Notes: a model not told the origin generated them from the sequence alone. A stretch of DNA of 64,000 bases from UBA4720 sp038227135 (GCA_038227135.1 JBBRQC010000007.1:1-64000); one strand, 5' to 3'; shown: positions 41,911 to 50,415, counted from the stretch's first letter. Numbers and translations: made by a program.

Positions 41911-43076
41911 CTCGTCAAATCCTCGACCCTGGCGCCGTTGCCAGCGCGCGTCAACCATGTTCCCGGCTTACGGCCGAAGCGAGCTTGGTATAGCGGCGCG
42001 AGATCGTCCGCCGCTTGTGCCAACGCGTCGAGGTCGCCAACCGCGATCGCGCACCCGCCCCAGCCGGCGCCCGTGAGGCGGGCACCGGTGACCCCAGGTC
42101 TGCCGCGGACGTTATCCACGAACCAGTCGAGCTCCGGCGTGGAGCACTCGTAATTGTCGCGCAGTGATTCGTGGGATTGATAGAGAAGCTCGCCGGCGAC
42201 CGTGCGCGTCTGCATGAGTTTCAGCACAAGCTTTTCCACGCGCGCATTTTCTTCGACGACGTGTACAGCACGCTTCCTGATCTTGGGGGATAGAGCTGCC
42301 ACGCGCACTTCATCGAGACTGGCGGCGGCGAGGTGCGGCAGGGAAGGGCGAGACCGCCGAAGTACAGCGAGGGCTTCCTCGCATTCCGCGCGGCGCTGGT
42401 TGAACTGCGAGGCGCGCAGCTTCCTCGGCGACGCAGTGTCGAATATCAGAACGGCGTCGGGCATCGTCACCTGTTCTGTTTTTAGCGTGTCGCACCAGAG
42501 ATGCAGAGCGTGACCGTCGAGACATAGAGCGGAGGCGAACTGATCCATCACCCCGGAAGCAACACCAACAAATTGTGTTTCGACTTGCCACGACAGCAAA
42601 GCGAGTTGTCTCATGTCCGGAGGCTGCGACACTATCGCGGAAAGCGAAACAGCGGTAGCGACCTCGAGAGCGGCGGAAGAGCTCAATCCCGCTCCCATCG
42701 GAACGTCGGACTGAACCGCCGCTTCGAACTGTGGTACTTGGGCGCCACCCCTCTCCATCGCCTCGCATACTCCGGTCAAGTAGTCCCACCATTGCCCGGA
42801 GGCCGCTGCACGCCGCACGTCGAATTCCGCGACTGTAGACTCTCGACGTGAAGCAATTCTGCTGCGAACCAAATCTGGGCGGGCGCGAACAGCAACGAAG
42901 GTGCGACGGTCGATGGCGATCGGCAGAACCTGGCCACCGTTGTAGTCGGTGTGCTCGCCAATGATGTTGACTCTGCCTGGCGCGGAGCCGATTACGTGTG
43001 GATCGCCGCCGAAAATTTCGCGGAAGTAGTCGCGCGCGTCACCGGCGTTCATCTCCTGCGGGCGGCTCCCCACCAC
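41907..43076 (-). CDS. galK: Galactokinase
   Basis: 389 aa from GTG 43076; ATG 43052 is an alternative but has its GGAG directly abutting. A GHMP kinase: GRVNIIGEHTDYNGG (substrate binding), PMGAGLSSSAALEVATA (phosphate loop) and GARLTGAGWGGCAIA near the end. It phosphorylates galactose at C1. It lies with the nucleotidyltransferase as a two-gene minus-strand unit inside an otherwise plus-strand array. Confidence 0.94.
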   Translation of the reverse strand: MVGSRPQEMNAGDARDYFREIFGGDPHVIGSAPGRVNIIGEHTDYNGGQVLPIAIDRRTFVAVRARPDLVRSRIASRRESTVAEFDVRRAAASGQWWDYLTGVCEAMERGGAQVPQFEAAVQSDVPMGAGLSSSAALEVATAVSLSAIVSQPPDMRQLALLSWQVETQFVGVASGVMDQFASALCLDGHALHLWCDTLKTEQVTMPDAVLIFDTASPRKLRASQFNQRRAECEEALAVLRRSRPSLPHLAAASLDEVRVAALSPKIRKRAVHVVEENARVEKLVLKLMQTRTVAGELLYQSHESLRDNYECSTPELDWFVDNVRGRPGVTGARLTGAGWGGCAIAVGDLDALAQAADDLAPLYQARFGRKPGTWLTRAGNGARVEDLTS

Positions 43077-43098
43077 GCGCCGATCGTTCCCTCGAAGA

Positions 43099-43166
43099 GG
43101 AGAGCCAGTTGTACCCCCAACGGATGATCGAACCTGTTCGACCCGGTTCAGTGGGGTGGACTCTCC
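43099..43166 (-). promoter_or_regulatory. Possible structured leader of galK
   Basis: On the minus strand GGAGAG (43166-43161) pairs with CTCTCC (43104-43099), extended by CCA/TGG and CCCC/GGGG with small bulges. Inside, GAACC and GGTTC form a second stem. The element ends 22 bases before the galK start. It does not match a riboswitch class I know and is not a tRNA. Confidence 0.35.
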
Positions 43167-43215
43167 TACGCCGGCGGGTGATTGTCAAGCGACCGGTGGG
43201 TCGATCCCGATGCCT

Positions 43216-43289
43216 GGCAGGGCAATGCAATTGACCTGCATTCCGCACTTCTAGAAGAAACCCTGCCCGAGTAGATTCAGCCGTGAATC
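43216..43289. other. Hairpin-rich spacer between galK and tRNA-Arg
   Basis: GGCAGGG (43216-43222) pairs with CCCTGCC (43261-43267), enclosing AATGCA/TGCATT and the palindrome CTTCTAGAAG. A separate hairpin GATTCA-GCCG-TGAATC follows at 43274-43289. No T tract and no open reading frame of note. It could be an RNA structure or a protein-binding region; nothing decides. Confidence 0.4.
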
Positions 43290-43331
43290 AGCCGGCCTGT
43301 TTGGGCTGGGAATATCCGGACTCTGATTTCT

Positions 43332-43405
43332 GCCCCCGTAGCTCAGGTGGATAGAGCAGCGGTTTCCTAAACCGTTGGCCGGGTGTTCGAGTCACCCCGG
43401 GGGCA
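43332..43405 (+). tRNA. tRNA-Arg(CCT)
   Basis: Acceptor GCCCCCG pairs with CGGGGGC, discriminator A at 43405. The anticodon stem GCGGT/ACCGT encloses TTCCTAA, giving anticodon CCT for AGG codons. D arm GCTCAGGTGGATAGAGC and T arm GGGTGTTCGAGTCACCC are regular. CCA is not encoded. No clear terminator follows before the next gene. Confidence 0.95.
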
Positions 43406-43486
43406 CTGTCTTTTGAGCAGAACAGAGGCAGAACCCTGCTCGAGCGAAGGCTCCTAAACGCCGCCACTCCCACAATTTATCCAGCA

Positions 43487-44146
43487 ATGACAAACCCCAG
43501 CATTCCGACGAAACGCCTCGGCGCCGATGAAGAGTCATTTACCGAATGGCTCATGCTTCACAAGCGGGAATTGACCTGGGCGGTCATTGCCTTGGCGGTC
43601 GTCATCCTGGGCTACTGGTACTACCAGCGGTCAGAGGCGCTCAAGGCCCAGCGCGCGGAAACTGCATACTTCCAGGCTCGCCAATCTTCTGCGGCTGGGA
43701 ATCTTCCGCTGGCTGTTTCGGATCTGCAGAAGGTCGCGACACGATACGAAGGTACCAGGGCCGGTGCCCAAGCTTCCATGACACTGGCTCAGGCGCTCTA
43801 CCAGCAGCAGAAATTCAAGGAGGGGATCGCCGCCCTGAAAAAGGCCGAGGGTAAGGCGCCTTCGGACTTCCGGCCGTCTGTCCACGTGCTCGAAGCGGCT
43901 GGGTATGAGGAGCTCAAGGACTTTGTCGCAGCGGCAGAGCAATATAAGGTCGCCGCGACGGAAACCAGATTTCCTGACGACAAAGCTCAGTATCAGGCGG
44001 CCGCAGCCCGGGACTACATGGCTGGCGGACAACCCGAAGACGCCAAGGCGATCTGGACGGAGCTCGCCAAAGACGACACGGGTCCGATGGCTGCCGAAGC
44101 CAAGGTGAGACTGGGAGAGCTTCTCGCCAAGCCGATGACTGTCTAA
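43487..44146 (+). CDS. Membrane-anchored TPR protein, YfgM-like
   Basis: 219 aa. A cytoplasmic N terminus (1-28), one transmembrane segment (ELTWAVIALAVVILGYWYY, about 28-47) and a tetratricopeptide domain to the end (NLPLAVSDLQKVATRYEGT, KFKEGIAALKKAEGKAP). This layout resembles YfgM, an ancillary periplasmic chaperone of the SecYEG translocon, though similarity to other TPR tethers cannot be excluded. It is the last plus-strand gene before the convergence point. Confidence 0.82.
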   Translation: MTNPSIPTKRLGADEESFTEWLMLHKRELTWAVIALAVVILGYWYYQRSEALKAQRAETAYFQARQSSAAGNLPLAVSDLQKVATRYEGTRAGAQASMTLAQALYQQQKFKEGIAALKKAEGKAPSDFRPSVHVLEAAGYEELKDFVAAAEQYKVAATETRFPDDKAQYQAAAARDYMAGGQPEDAKAIWTELAKDDTGPMAAEAKVRLGELLAKPMTV

Positions 44147-44186
44147 GATCGCCTGGTGAACACCGCAATCTGCCTAGGCCAGCGTA

Positions 44187-44214
44187 TATGCGTATAAGAT
44201 GTATTATGTAAACC
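44187..44214. other. dif: Candidate dif site (XerC/XerD chromosome dimer resolution)
   Basis: The 28 bp split as XerC arm TATGCGTATAA (44187-44197), centre GATGTA (44198-44203) and XerD arm TTATGTAAACC (44204-44214). It matches E. coli dif at 19 of 28 positions. Its XerD arm matches the B. subtilis dif arm TTATGTAAACT at 10 of 11. It lies in a 217-base intergenic gap exactly where plus-strand and minus-strand gene arrays converge, as expected at a replication terminus. A XerD-type recombinase is encoded at 62227-63147. Identity is by pattern and needs genome context. Confidence 0.8.
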
Positions 44215-44220
44215 ACACAC

Positions 44221-44239
44221 GGTGGATAACTGTGGAAAA
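44221..44239 (-). promoter_or_regulatory. Two adjacent DnaA-box-like 9-mers
   Basis: On the minus strand TTTTCCACA (44239-44231) and TTATCCACC (44229-44221) each match the DnaA box TTATCCACA at 8 of 9 positions. They are one base apart, in the same orientation, and 6 bp from the candidate dif. The rest of this gap (to 44363) shows only a weak 6-bp hairpin near 44280-44300. Confidence 0.45.
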
Positions 44240-44363
44240 GTATTTAGATCATGGCTGCCCCACTTCCTAAGAGCTTTACCAGGTGATGTTTAACGCCTGA
44301 TGTCTAGAAAGGACTCGAACGAAGGAACCGCCGCCACCAAATCATCCCTCAGGCGACAGTCTG

Positions 44364-45194
44364 TCAGTCGAGGTCGCGAAGCTCGCCCTCGAAAACGATC
44401 CTTCCCTCTCCCCGCAGAGACGCCAGCCAGGCGGACCCCTGCCGGCGTAGCGTCACCACCAACGGCATGCCTGATCGCGTCCAGAGAGTCGTCTCCTGGG
44501 CCGACTCACCCCAACTCGAGAGCATGATCGCGGTAGCGACCGCTCCTGTCCCGCACGCCAAGGTCTCGGCCTCCACACCTCGTTCAAAGGTCCGGTAGGT
44601 AAAGGACCCATCGTGACGTTTGGCCACGAAGTTCACGTTGGCGCCGCTGGCCAGGGCCGGATGGTTTCGGAGCTCCGGACCCCGCCCCGACACGTCGGCC
44701 GTCTCGATGTCCTCGATCTCCACCACCACGTGAGGAACTCCAGCCAAGGCGTAGCCGAGTCGGGCTTCGCCGTTCTTCGCTCCGAGGTCGCTCGCGTCTG
44801 GTCTGACCTCGAGCACGGGATCCAGATCGACTTCGGGAAGCCCGTCACGGATCCGGGCTGGGAGCGAGCCTGCGGCCGTATGGAGCACGAATCCCCCGGC
44901 CTGCGCCATTCCCAGATCTACAGCCAGGTTGGTACTGCAAAGGCTCGCGTTTCCGCAAAGGGCGGCCTCTGAACCGTCCCTGTTATAGTAGCGCATGCGG
45001 ATATCGCCACCGGGTGCCTTCTCGAGGAAGACCACCCCGTCCGCGCCGACGCCCGTGCCTCGCGCCGACAGGCGGCGGATGGTGTCTGGGTTCTCGATCT
45101 CGTTCACGGGCCCGTCTGCCGCGTTGAACACCACGAAATCGTTTCCCGACCCAGTCATTTTATAGAAGCGTTGATGGCTGCGGTGCTGGGACAT
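44364..45194 (-). CDS. dapF: Diaminopimelate epimerase
   Basis: 276 aa from ATG 45194, which overlaps the upstream stop as ATGA; ATG 45218 adds eight residues. It converts LL- to meso-diaminopimelate for lysine and peptidoglycan. KMTGSGNDFVV, NRDGSEAALCGNA with the first catalytic Cys, and ACGTGAVATA with the second are present. The usual Arg after CGN[GA]x is Leu here (CGNASL), a departure from the family signature. Confidence 0.93.
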   Translation of the reverse strand: MSQHRSHQRFYKMTGSGNDFVVFNAADGPVNEIENPDTIRRLSARGTGVGADGVVFLEKAPGGDIRMRYYNRDGSEAALCGNASLCSTNLAVDLGMAQAGGFVLHTAAGSLPARIRDGLPEVDLDPVLEVRPDASDLGAKNGEARLGYALAGVPHVVVEIEDIETADVSGRGPELRNHPALASGANVNFVAKRHDGSFTYRTFERGVEAETLACGTGAVATAIMLSSWGESAQETTLWTRSGMPLVVTLRRQGSAWLASLRGEGRIVFEGELRDLD

Positions 45195-45916
45195 CAGATC
45201 CTCCCGGTGAGACTCCACCAGCGCAGACGCCAGACCATCCAGATCGCCTCGCGCATGATCCGCTTCGACATTTTGCTGACGCCTTCGGTACGGTCGACAA
45301 AAATGATCGGTATCTCCACGAGGCGGAAACCGTGTTTCCAGACTCGGTAAGACATCTCGATTTGAAACGCGTAACCATTTGATTTGACAGAGTTTAGATC
45401 AATCGTTTCAAGTACATTCCGACGAAAGCACTTGAACCCGCCCGTCGTATCGAAAATCGGCAGGCCAGTTATCGCTCGCGCGTAGATGTTGGCCGAATAG
45501 CTGAGAAAGAGCCTGCTCATTGGCCAGTTGACGACGTTGACGTGGCCGTCCTGGTAGCGGGAACCCAGCACGAGGTCGGCATCCTTTATCGCTTCGAGGA
45601 ACTCTGGCAGGCGCTCGGGATTGTGCGAGAAATCGGCATCCATCTCGAAGATCAGAGCGTATTTCCGCTCGAGTGCCCAGTGAAAGCCTGCCTTATATGC
45701 GGTTCCGAGACCCAGCTTCGACTGGCGATGAAGGATGTGAACTCTAGGATTGTTGGCCGCGATCGCGTCGACAATTGCTCCCGTTCCGTCGGGCGAGCCG
45801 TCGTCCACGACCAGGACATCGAGTGACGCATCCTGCGCCAGGATCGCGGGGATGAGCCGCGCAATGTTGAACCGCTCGTTATAGGTCGGCACAATGACCA
45901 GGGCACGATCAGGCAA
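45194..45916 (-). CDS. Polyprenol-phosphate mannosyltransferase-like glycosyltransferase (DPM1 type)
   Basis: 240 aa from TTG 45916, overlapping the YfhO gene by 8 bases; the longer frame from 45976 reads into that gene. Family 2 GT-A fold: VIVPTYNERFNI, VVDDGSPDGTG, GLGTAYKAGF, DADFSHNPE (DxD) and SRYQDG. The pattern SNGYAFQIEM...IPIIFVDRTEGVSKMS is typical of Dpm1/Ppm1 catalytic domains. It likely charges a polyprenyl phosphate with a hexose for the neighbouring YfhO-type membrane enzyme. Confidence 0.92.
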   Translation of the reverse strand: MPDRALVIVPTYNERFNIARLIPAILAQDASLDVLVVDDGSPDGTGAIVDAIAANNPRVHILHRQSKLGLGTAYKAGFHWALERKYALIFEMDADFSHNPERLPEFLEAIKDADLVLGSRYQDGHVNVVNWPMSRLFLSYSANIYARAITGLPIFDTTGGFKCFRRNVLETIDLNSVKSNGYAFQIEMSYRVWKHGFRLVEIPIIFVDRTEGVSKMSKRIMREAIWMVWRLRWWSLTGRI

Positions 45917-48326
45917 GGACTCTCCGATCGCGCCAGATACCCGCGCCAAGCATGAAGAACCCGAAGAGTATGGCAAACCAGGTAATCACCTTGCCGTGCT
46001 GGTAGCTTGGGCTGGTGAAGTCGAGGTGTACGCTTCGCGCACCAGCTGGCAGCTCGACGCCTATGAAGGCTAAATCAGCGCGCCCGATTTGAGCCGACTT
46101 TCCGTCGACGGTCGCCTTCCAGCCAGGGTAATAATTTTCCGACACGACCAGCGAAGCTCCGTCCGGCGCCGGCGCGCTCAAGTCGATCTGCACGTTGCCG
46201 GGCTCGTAATGGCTGACGCTCGTCGTCACGGAAAGCGGCGCCGGAAGCGTCTGCACTCCCGTGCTCGCCCGCACCTTCGATGAGGTATCGAAGAGCGCCG
46301 CTCGGGTCAGGTCGAATCGTGGGTTGAGAACCGTCGCCAGGACCTGATCGTCGGGGGCCTTCACTGCTACGGGTGTGAGCCAGGAATACGGACTGGCCGT
46401 GCTCAGTCTGTAGAGGTAGACGACGTCCCCGGACGCATTCCGAACAGGCCCCTTCGCGAGCGCAAAGTTTGGCAGGAATGGTATCTGCGGAATGTTGGTC
46501 AACAGATACTTCGTATTGGTCAGCTGCAAAACGTTCGGGTTGAACAACTGCTGAGGGTTCGTCCTTGCGCCAGTCAGCTCGTTGTACCGCCCTATCTGGT
46601 TCCCGTGATACCCGAGCACGTTCCTGATTCTGTGCGTCATGAGAGCATCGCCGGTGAGAAATGCGTCCGGCTGCGCGGGCTGCTCGAAGAGTACGGCCAG
46701 CACCCGCACCGGCTGCGACTCGGCCTTTAGCACCTCGACGATCGGATCACTTGCGTAGATCACCTTCGCCGGGGCCGAGAACATCCAGTACAGCCTTTCC
46801 ACGGTCCACAGATCGATCGTCATGAGCGCGGCGACTCCCCACGCTGCTGCTCTCGTGGAAATCCTCCCCTGCAGCGTCGCGAGCGCCAACGCGACCGCGA
46901 GCGCTATGAACGCGAAGGAGCGCCACGCGCCGGCCACCAGTGATCCGGCGTTCGCGCGAACGGCATCGATCTGCCGGTCGTCGGCAAAGGACTCGGCGAA
47001 GCTGGTGAGCGCGCCCGTCGACGCCAGAAGCGCGATTGCGCCCGCGGCGATCAGCCACCCGATCAGGTACTTGCGGCCAACCCGACCCTCGAGAAAGCGC
47101 TCCGCGCCCGCGCACGCGAGAATGGAAATCGCGAGCGTCCCGATAAAGAAAATCGTCGCCGGCGCCCGGAAATACTTGGTGCCGGGGATGATCGCGTACG
47201 GGACGTGATAGAACGGCGTAGCGCCGCCCAGGGACCAAAGCACCGTGACGAACAGCGTCGCCGACCAGAAAATGATCTGCTTCCGGCGAGGGTCCGCGCG
47301 CAATCCGATAAAGGCCGCCCCGGCAAGGAGCAGCACCACCGCGCCGACGTAATCGCTATGCAGGTGAATTCCGTTCCGTCCCCAGTAATTGTTGAGCATG
47401 CCGGAGAACTGCGGCAGGTAAGCGTTCAGCAGTTCCTCCGGCGGCCACGCGTAAGACGTGGCCGCGCCGTAATCGGCGAGGCCCCCTGCCCTGGGAGACC
47501 ACGATACGTACTCGCGGACGGGAAGAAATTGCACCGCGCCGATGGCCAGTCCCACAACGACTGCGCCAAGAGCTGCTGCCAGGCGCTTCACCGCGCTCGA
47601 TCGTGGAAGTGTTCGACCGTCCACTGACGACAAGGCCAGAAAAAGCGCGTATGCGCCAGAGGCAAGCAACGTGTACTGCAGGAGCTGAGGGTGCGGAGCC
47701 AGCACGCATAACCCGATAGTCAGAGCGAACGCGCCCCAACTCCACTTTTTCCCCTCACGAATTCCCCGGTGAAGGAACCACAGCGCCAGAGGAAAGAGTG
47801 CGCTAACGAACAGCTTGCCGTCGTGCCCCGGCGAAACGTACGATGCGATCTGTCCACTCATCATGTAGGCGATCCCGCCGATGATCGAACCGTAAAACCC
47901 GTAACCCAGTACGCGCAGGAAACCGAAGGTGAAGAGTCCCGACAGAAAAATGTGGAGGATGAAGCCCCACGTCATTGCCACATCGGTCGGGAGAAACATC
48001 CTGAGTAGGAACGTTGGATAGAAGACGTCGCCGTGCATCGCGGCGATGTACGGCATTCCGCCGAAGAGATACGGATTCCAGAGGGGAAAATGGCCGGTTG
48101 CTCTGAGGGTGCTGGCCGCGAATTCCCGGAACGCGTAGCCGGCGATGTACTGATCGCTGTACGGGTTTACGAGAAAGTTTCCAGCTAGCGCTGGATACGC
48201 CATCGACAAGGTGCACAGCGCATAGACGAGGGATGCCCAGCCGAACGCGAAACGCGGCGCCGAAAGCGCCGCGAATGTGCTAGCGGACTCTGGCGTGGAT
48301 CGGAACTTCTCTCGAGGCTGGGCCAT
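45909..48326 (-). CDS. YfhO family multi-span membrane protein
   Basis: 805 aa, about 12-13 transmembrane segments in the first 500 residues followed by a periplasmic beta-rich domain (VSENYYPGWKATVDGK is the YfhO hallmark) and a last membrane span before the C terminus. The N-terminal loop has DQYIAGYAFREF and WNPYLFGGMPY, like GT-C glycosyltransferases. In Firmicutes YfhO glycosylates lipoteichoic acid using a polyprenyl-linked sugar. A matching Dpm1-like gene sits directly downstream, so a cell-envelope glycosylation role is likely. Confidence 0.88.
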   Translation of the reverse strand: MAQPREKFRSTPESASTFAALSAPRFAFGWASLVYALCTLSMAYPALAGNFLVNPYSDQYIAGYAFREFAASTLRATGHFPLWNPYLFGGMPYIAAMHGDVFYPTFLLRMFLPTDVAMTWGFILHIFLSGLFTFGFLRVLGYGFYGSIIGGIAYMMSGQIASYVSPGHDGKLFVSALFPLALWFLHRGIREGKKWSWGAFALTIGLCVLAPHPQLLQYTLLASGAYALFLALSSVDGRTLPRSSAVKRLAAALGAVVVGLAIGAVQFLPVREYVSWSPRAGGLADYGAATSYAWPPEELLNAYLPQFSGMLNNYWGRNGIHLHSDYVGAVVLLLAGAAFIGLRADPRRKQIIFWSATLFVTVLWSLGGATPFYHVPYAIIPGTKYFRAPATIFFIGTLAISILACAGAERFLEGRVGRKYLIGWLIAAGAIALLASTGALTSFAESFADDRQIDAVRANAGSLVAGAWRSFAFIALAVALALATLQGRISTRAAAWGVAALMTIDLWTVERLYWMFSAPAKVIYASDPIVEVLKAESQPVRVLAVLFEQPAQPDAFLTGDALMTHRIRNVLGYHGNQIGRYNELTGARTNPQQLFNPNVLQLTNTKYLLTNIPQIPFLPNFALAKGPVRNASGDVVYLYRLSTASPYSWLTPVAVKAPDDQVLATVLNPRFDLTRAALFDTSSKVRASTGVQTLPAPLSVTTSVSHYEPGNVQIDLSAPAPDGASLVVSENYYPGWKATVDGKSAQIGRADLAFIGVELPAGARSVHLDFTSPSYQHGKVITWFAILFGFFMLGAGIWRDRRVLA

Positions 48327-48332
48327 GAGCGA

Positions 48333-49262
48333 TCAGCGTGATAAGGATTTTCTGGTGGCGCCGGATGCGACGTAAAGCCCGCTCGGCACGAGCTCGACTA
48401 CCGTCAGCCATAACCGAGCCGCGATCGCGACGAGAGCGGCGTCCGCTTCGTTGGCAAGACCGAGCTGCGTCATGAATGCCGCCAGCGTGAACTCTCTCAC
48501 TCCCAGACCGGCCGGCGCGATCGGCGAGATGAAACCCAGGATGTACGCAGCGGTGTAAACTGCGACGTATGAGGAAATTTCGCCAGGCGAAGCTCCCAGC
48601 AGGCCGCGGACAAAAAGCTGGAACGCGAGTCCGTAGAGGAGCCAGGACAACGTGCTCACAATCGCCGCGGTCCAGATGCTGGTCGCCGGGACGGTCGGAG
48701 GCAGAATGTCTCTTCCTATCAATCCGCCGATCCAGACCGCGAGCGGCGGCAGGAATCTTGGCGCGCTGAGGAGTAACACAACGAGCACCAACACGCTGAC
48801 TCCAACGAGGACGGGTTGTCCGAGAAGCTTTGCGCCCGTCACCATTACGATCGCGGTTCCCGTCACCAGACTCACCGTCTGCATTATTACCGAAGATCCG
48901 GCTGCGGCGAGGGCCGAAAGTCCGCGGCCTCTCGCCATCACTCCCATCGCTGTCAGCGACCAGATATTTCCTGGGACGTACCTCCCCAGGTTGGAAACAA
49001 ACCAGATCCGCGCCGCTTGTGGGAAAGGCACATGCGAATCCCACGCGCCGAGGACGCGGCGCCAGCCCTCGATGAGGAGTGCGTAGGCGAGCAATACGAG
49101 AACCGTTGCCGCTCCGATCCACTGCCATCCGAACTGGATGTGGGATAGCCTCGGCTCGACTTTATTCCACTGAACCGCGAGCGAGCGTGCGGCGAAGAAA
49201 AGGACTATGGCAGCGAAAGCCCACTGCGCGAGCTTGAATAGCCTACGACGCGTGAGCGCCAA
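48333..49262 (-). CDS. UPF0104 / lysylphosphatidylglycerol synthase-like transmembrane protein
   Basis: 309 aa from TTG 49262, overlapping the glycosyltransferase gene by 20 bases. About eight hydrophobic segments and the family motifs FVSNLGRYVPGNIWS and SPIAPAGLGVREFTL. Members include AglD and the MprF flippase half; no lysyl-transfer domain is present. Placed among glycosyltransferases it may move or modify a lipid-linked sugar. Confidence 0.85.
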   Translation of the reverse strand: MALTRRRLFKLAQWAFAAIVLFFAARSLAVQWNKVEPRLSHIQFGWQWIGAATVLVLLAYALLIEGWRRVLGAWDSHVPFPQAARIWFVSNLGRYVPGNIWSLTAMGVMARGRGLSALAAAGSSVIMQTVSLVTGTAIVMVTGAKLLGQPVLVGVSVLVLVVLLLSAPRFLPPLAVWIGGLIGRDILPPTVPATSIWTAAIVSTLSWLLYGLAFQLFVRGLLGASPGEISSYVAVYTAAYILGFISPIAPAGLGVREFTLAAFMTQLGLANEADAALVAIAARLWLTVVELVPSGLYVASGATRKSLSR

Positions 49263-50412
49263 TGACCTGTTGGTATATGTCCGCGTAGCGCCGGGCTGCC
49301 GACTCCGGCGCGAAGGCAGAGAGTGCGTACAGGCGTCCTGCCCTGCCTAGATCACTACCGCGGCCGTCGCGCCCCAGCAAATCATCCAGCGTTCTGGCGA
49401 GAGCGGTCCGATCGCCGGCCGGGACGAGAAGCCCGGTCCGGTCGTGCTGAATCACGTCGCGAAGGCCTCCGGAATCGAAGGCGACAACGGGAGTCTCGCA
49501 CAGAAGGGCTTCAACGGCGACCAACCCCAGGCCTTCCTCGGTCGACGGGACGACGACCGCTGAAGCATTCTGGTAAAGTCGCGGCAGCTCCGATTGGGAA
49601 AGCTGCCCGTGCCAGCGAACGCGCGAGCGGACGCCGAGATCCCGCGACAGCGTCTCGAGGGCACCGCGGCTTGGCCCGTCGCCGACGATGTCCAACGTCG
49701 CCTGCGTTCTCATCGCGGCGAGGGCGTGAAGCAAATGCTCGGCTCCCTTTTGCGGCACGAGTCTGCCGACAAAAAGAAGACGTTGTTGTCCATCGCGCGT
49801 GTCGCCCGGAGAAAATAGATCGGTGGAGACCGGCATGGGGGCAACTATCGGATTCACATCCGGCGCGAGCTCCTGGGTCTTGTCCTTCAGCCAACTCGAC
49901 ACCGTGGTCACTGCGGCAGAGTGCCTGAGCACGTGTCCAAACAACGGCTTCGCTACCCCGACGGAGCGCGCCAGGCGCACATCGGTGCCGTGAAGAGTCG
50001 TGACGAGAGGAATGTGTGAAAGACCGCCCACCCACGTTCCGACAACGCCGCTCGGGAACCACCAGTGGGCATGTACGACCTGGGGTTCCAAATTCCGGCG
50101 AGCGCGAACGGCCTGAACGAAGTCGGCGCCGAGGAAGCCGAGGAGGGCAAATTTCGCCGTCCACGAGGATGCGACGTCGCCCGCCATATTGCCCGTGTAC
50201 GCGAGCTTCTCGAAGCGCCGCGGCGCGTATCGAAAGCGATCCACGGCTACACCCTCGATCTCATCTGACGCGGGAAGCCCAGGTCCGGCGGGCGCGACGA
50301 CGTGCACATTCACATCCTCGGCCTTCAAGGCGACTGCCAGACGCAGGATGAACGAGCCGGCGGCGTCCCCTTCCCTTCGCGGAAACGAGTGCGTGAGAAA
50401 CAATACGTTCAT
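49243..50412 (-). CDS. Family 4 glycosyltransferase
   Basis: 389 aa, ATG 50412. GT-B fold: the N-terminal HSFPRREGDAAGSF loop, HAHWWFPSG, TLHGTDVRL, then LLFVGRLVPQKGAEHLL and the nucleotide-sugar motif PSTEEGLGLVAVEALLC with a GxR-type GGLRDVI. It transfers an unknown sugar, probably to a lipid-linked or LPS acceptor. Confidence 0.92.
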   Translation of the reverse strand: MNVLFLTHSFPRREGDAAGSFILRLAVALKAEDVNVHVVAPAGPGLPASDEIEGVAVDRFRYAPRRFEKLAYTGNMAGDVASSWTAKFALLGFLGADFVQAVRARRNLEPQVVHAHWWFPSGVVGTWVGGLSHIPLVTTLHGTDVRLARSVGVAKPLFGHVLRHSAAVTTVSSWLKDKTQELAPDVNPIVAPMPVSTDLFSPGDTRDGQQRLLFVGRLVPQKGAEHLLHALAAMRTQATLDIVGDGPSRGALETLSRDLGVRSRVRWHGQLSQSELPRLYQNASAVVVPSTEEGLGLVAVEALLCETPVVAFDSGGLRDVIQHDRTGLLVPAGDRTALARTLDDLLGRDGRGSDLGRAGRLYALSAFAPESAARRYADIYQQVIGAHAS

Positions 50413-50415
50413 GTA

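Noticed and set aside
43099..43166. A tRNA-like element with GGAGAG/CTCTCC ends
   Set aside because: There is no T-arm, no anticodon arm and no D-arm in the right places on either strand.
44221..44239. Replication origin suggested by DnaA-like boxes
   Set aside because: Only two boxes are present, no dnaA or dnaN is nearby, and genes converge rather than diverge here, which fits a terminus.
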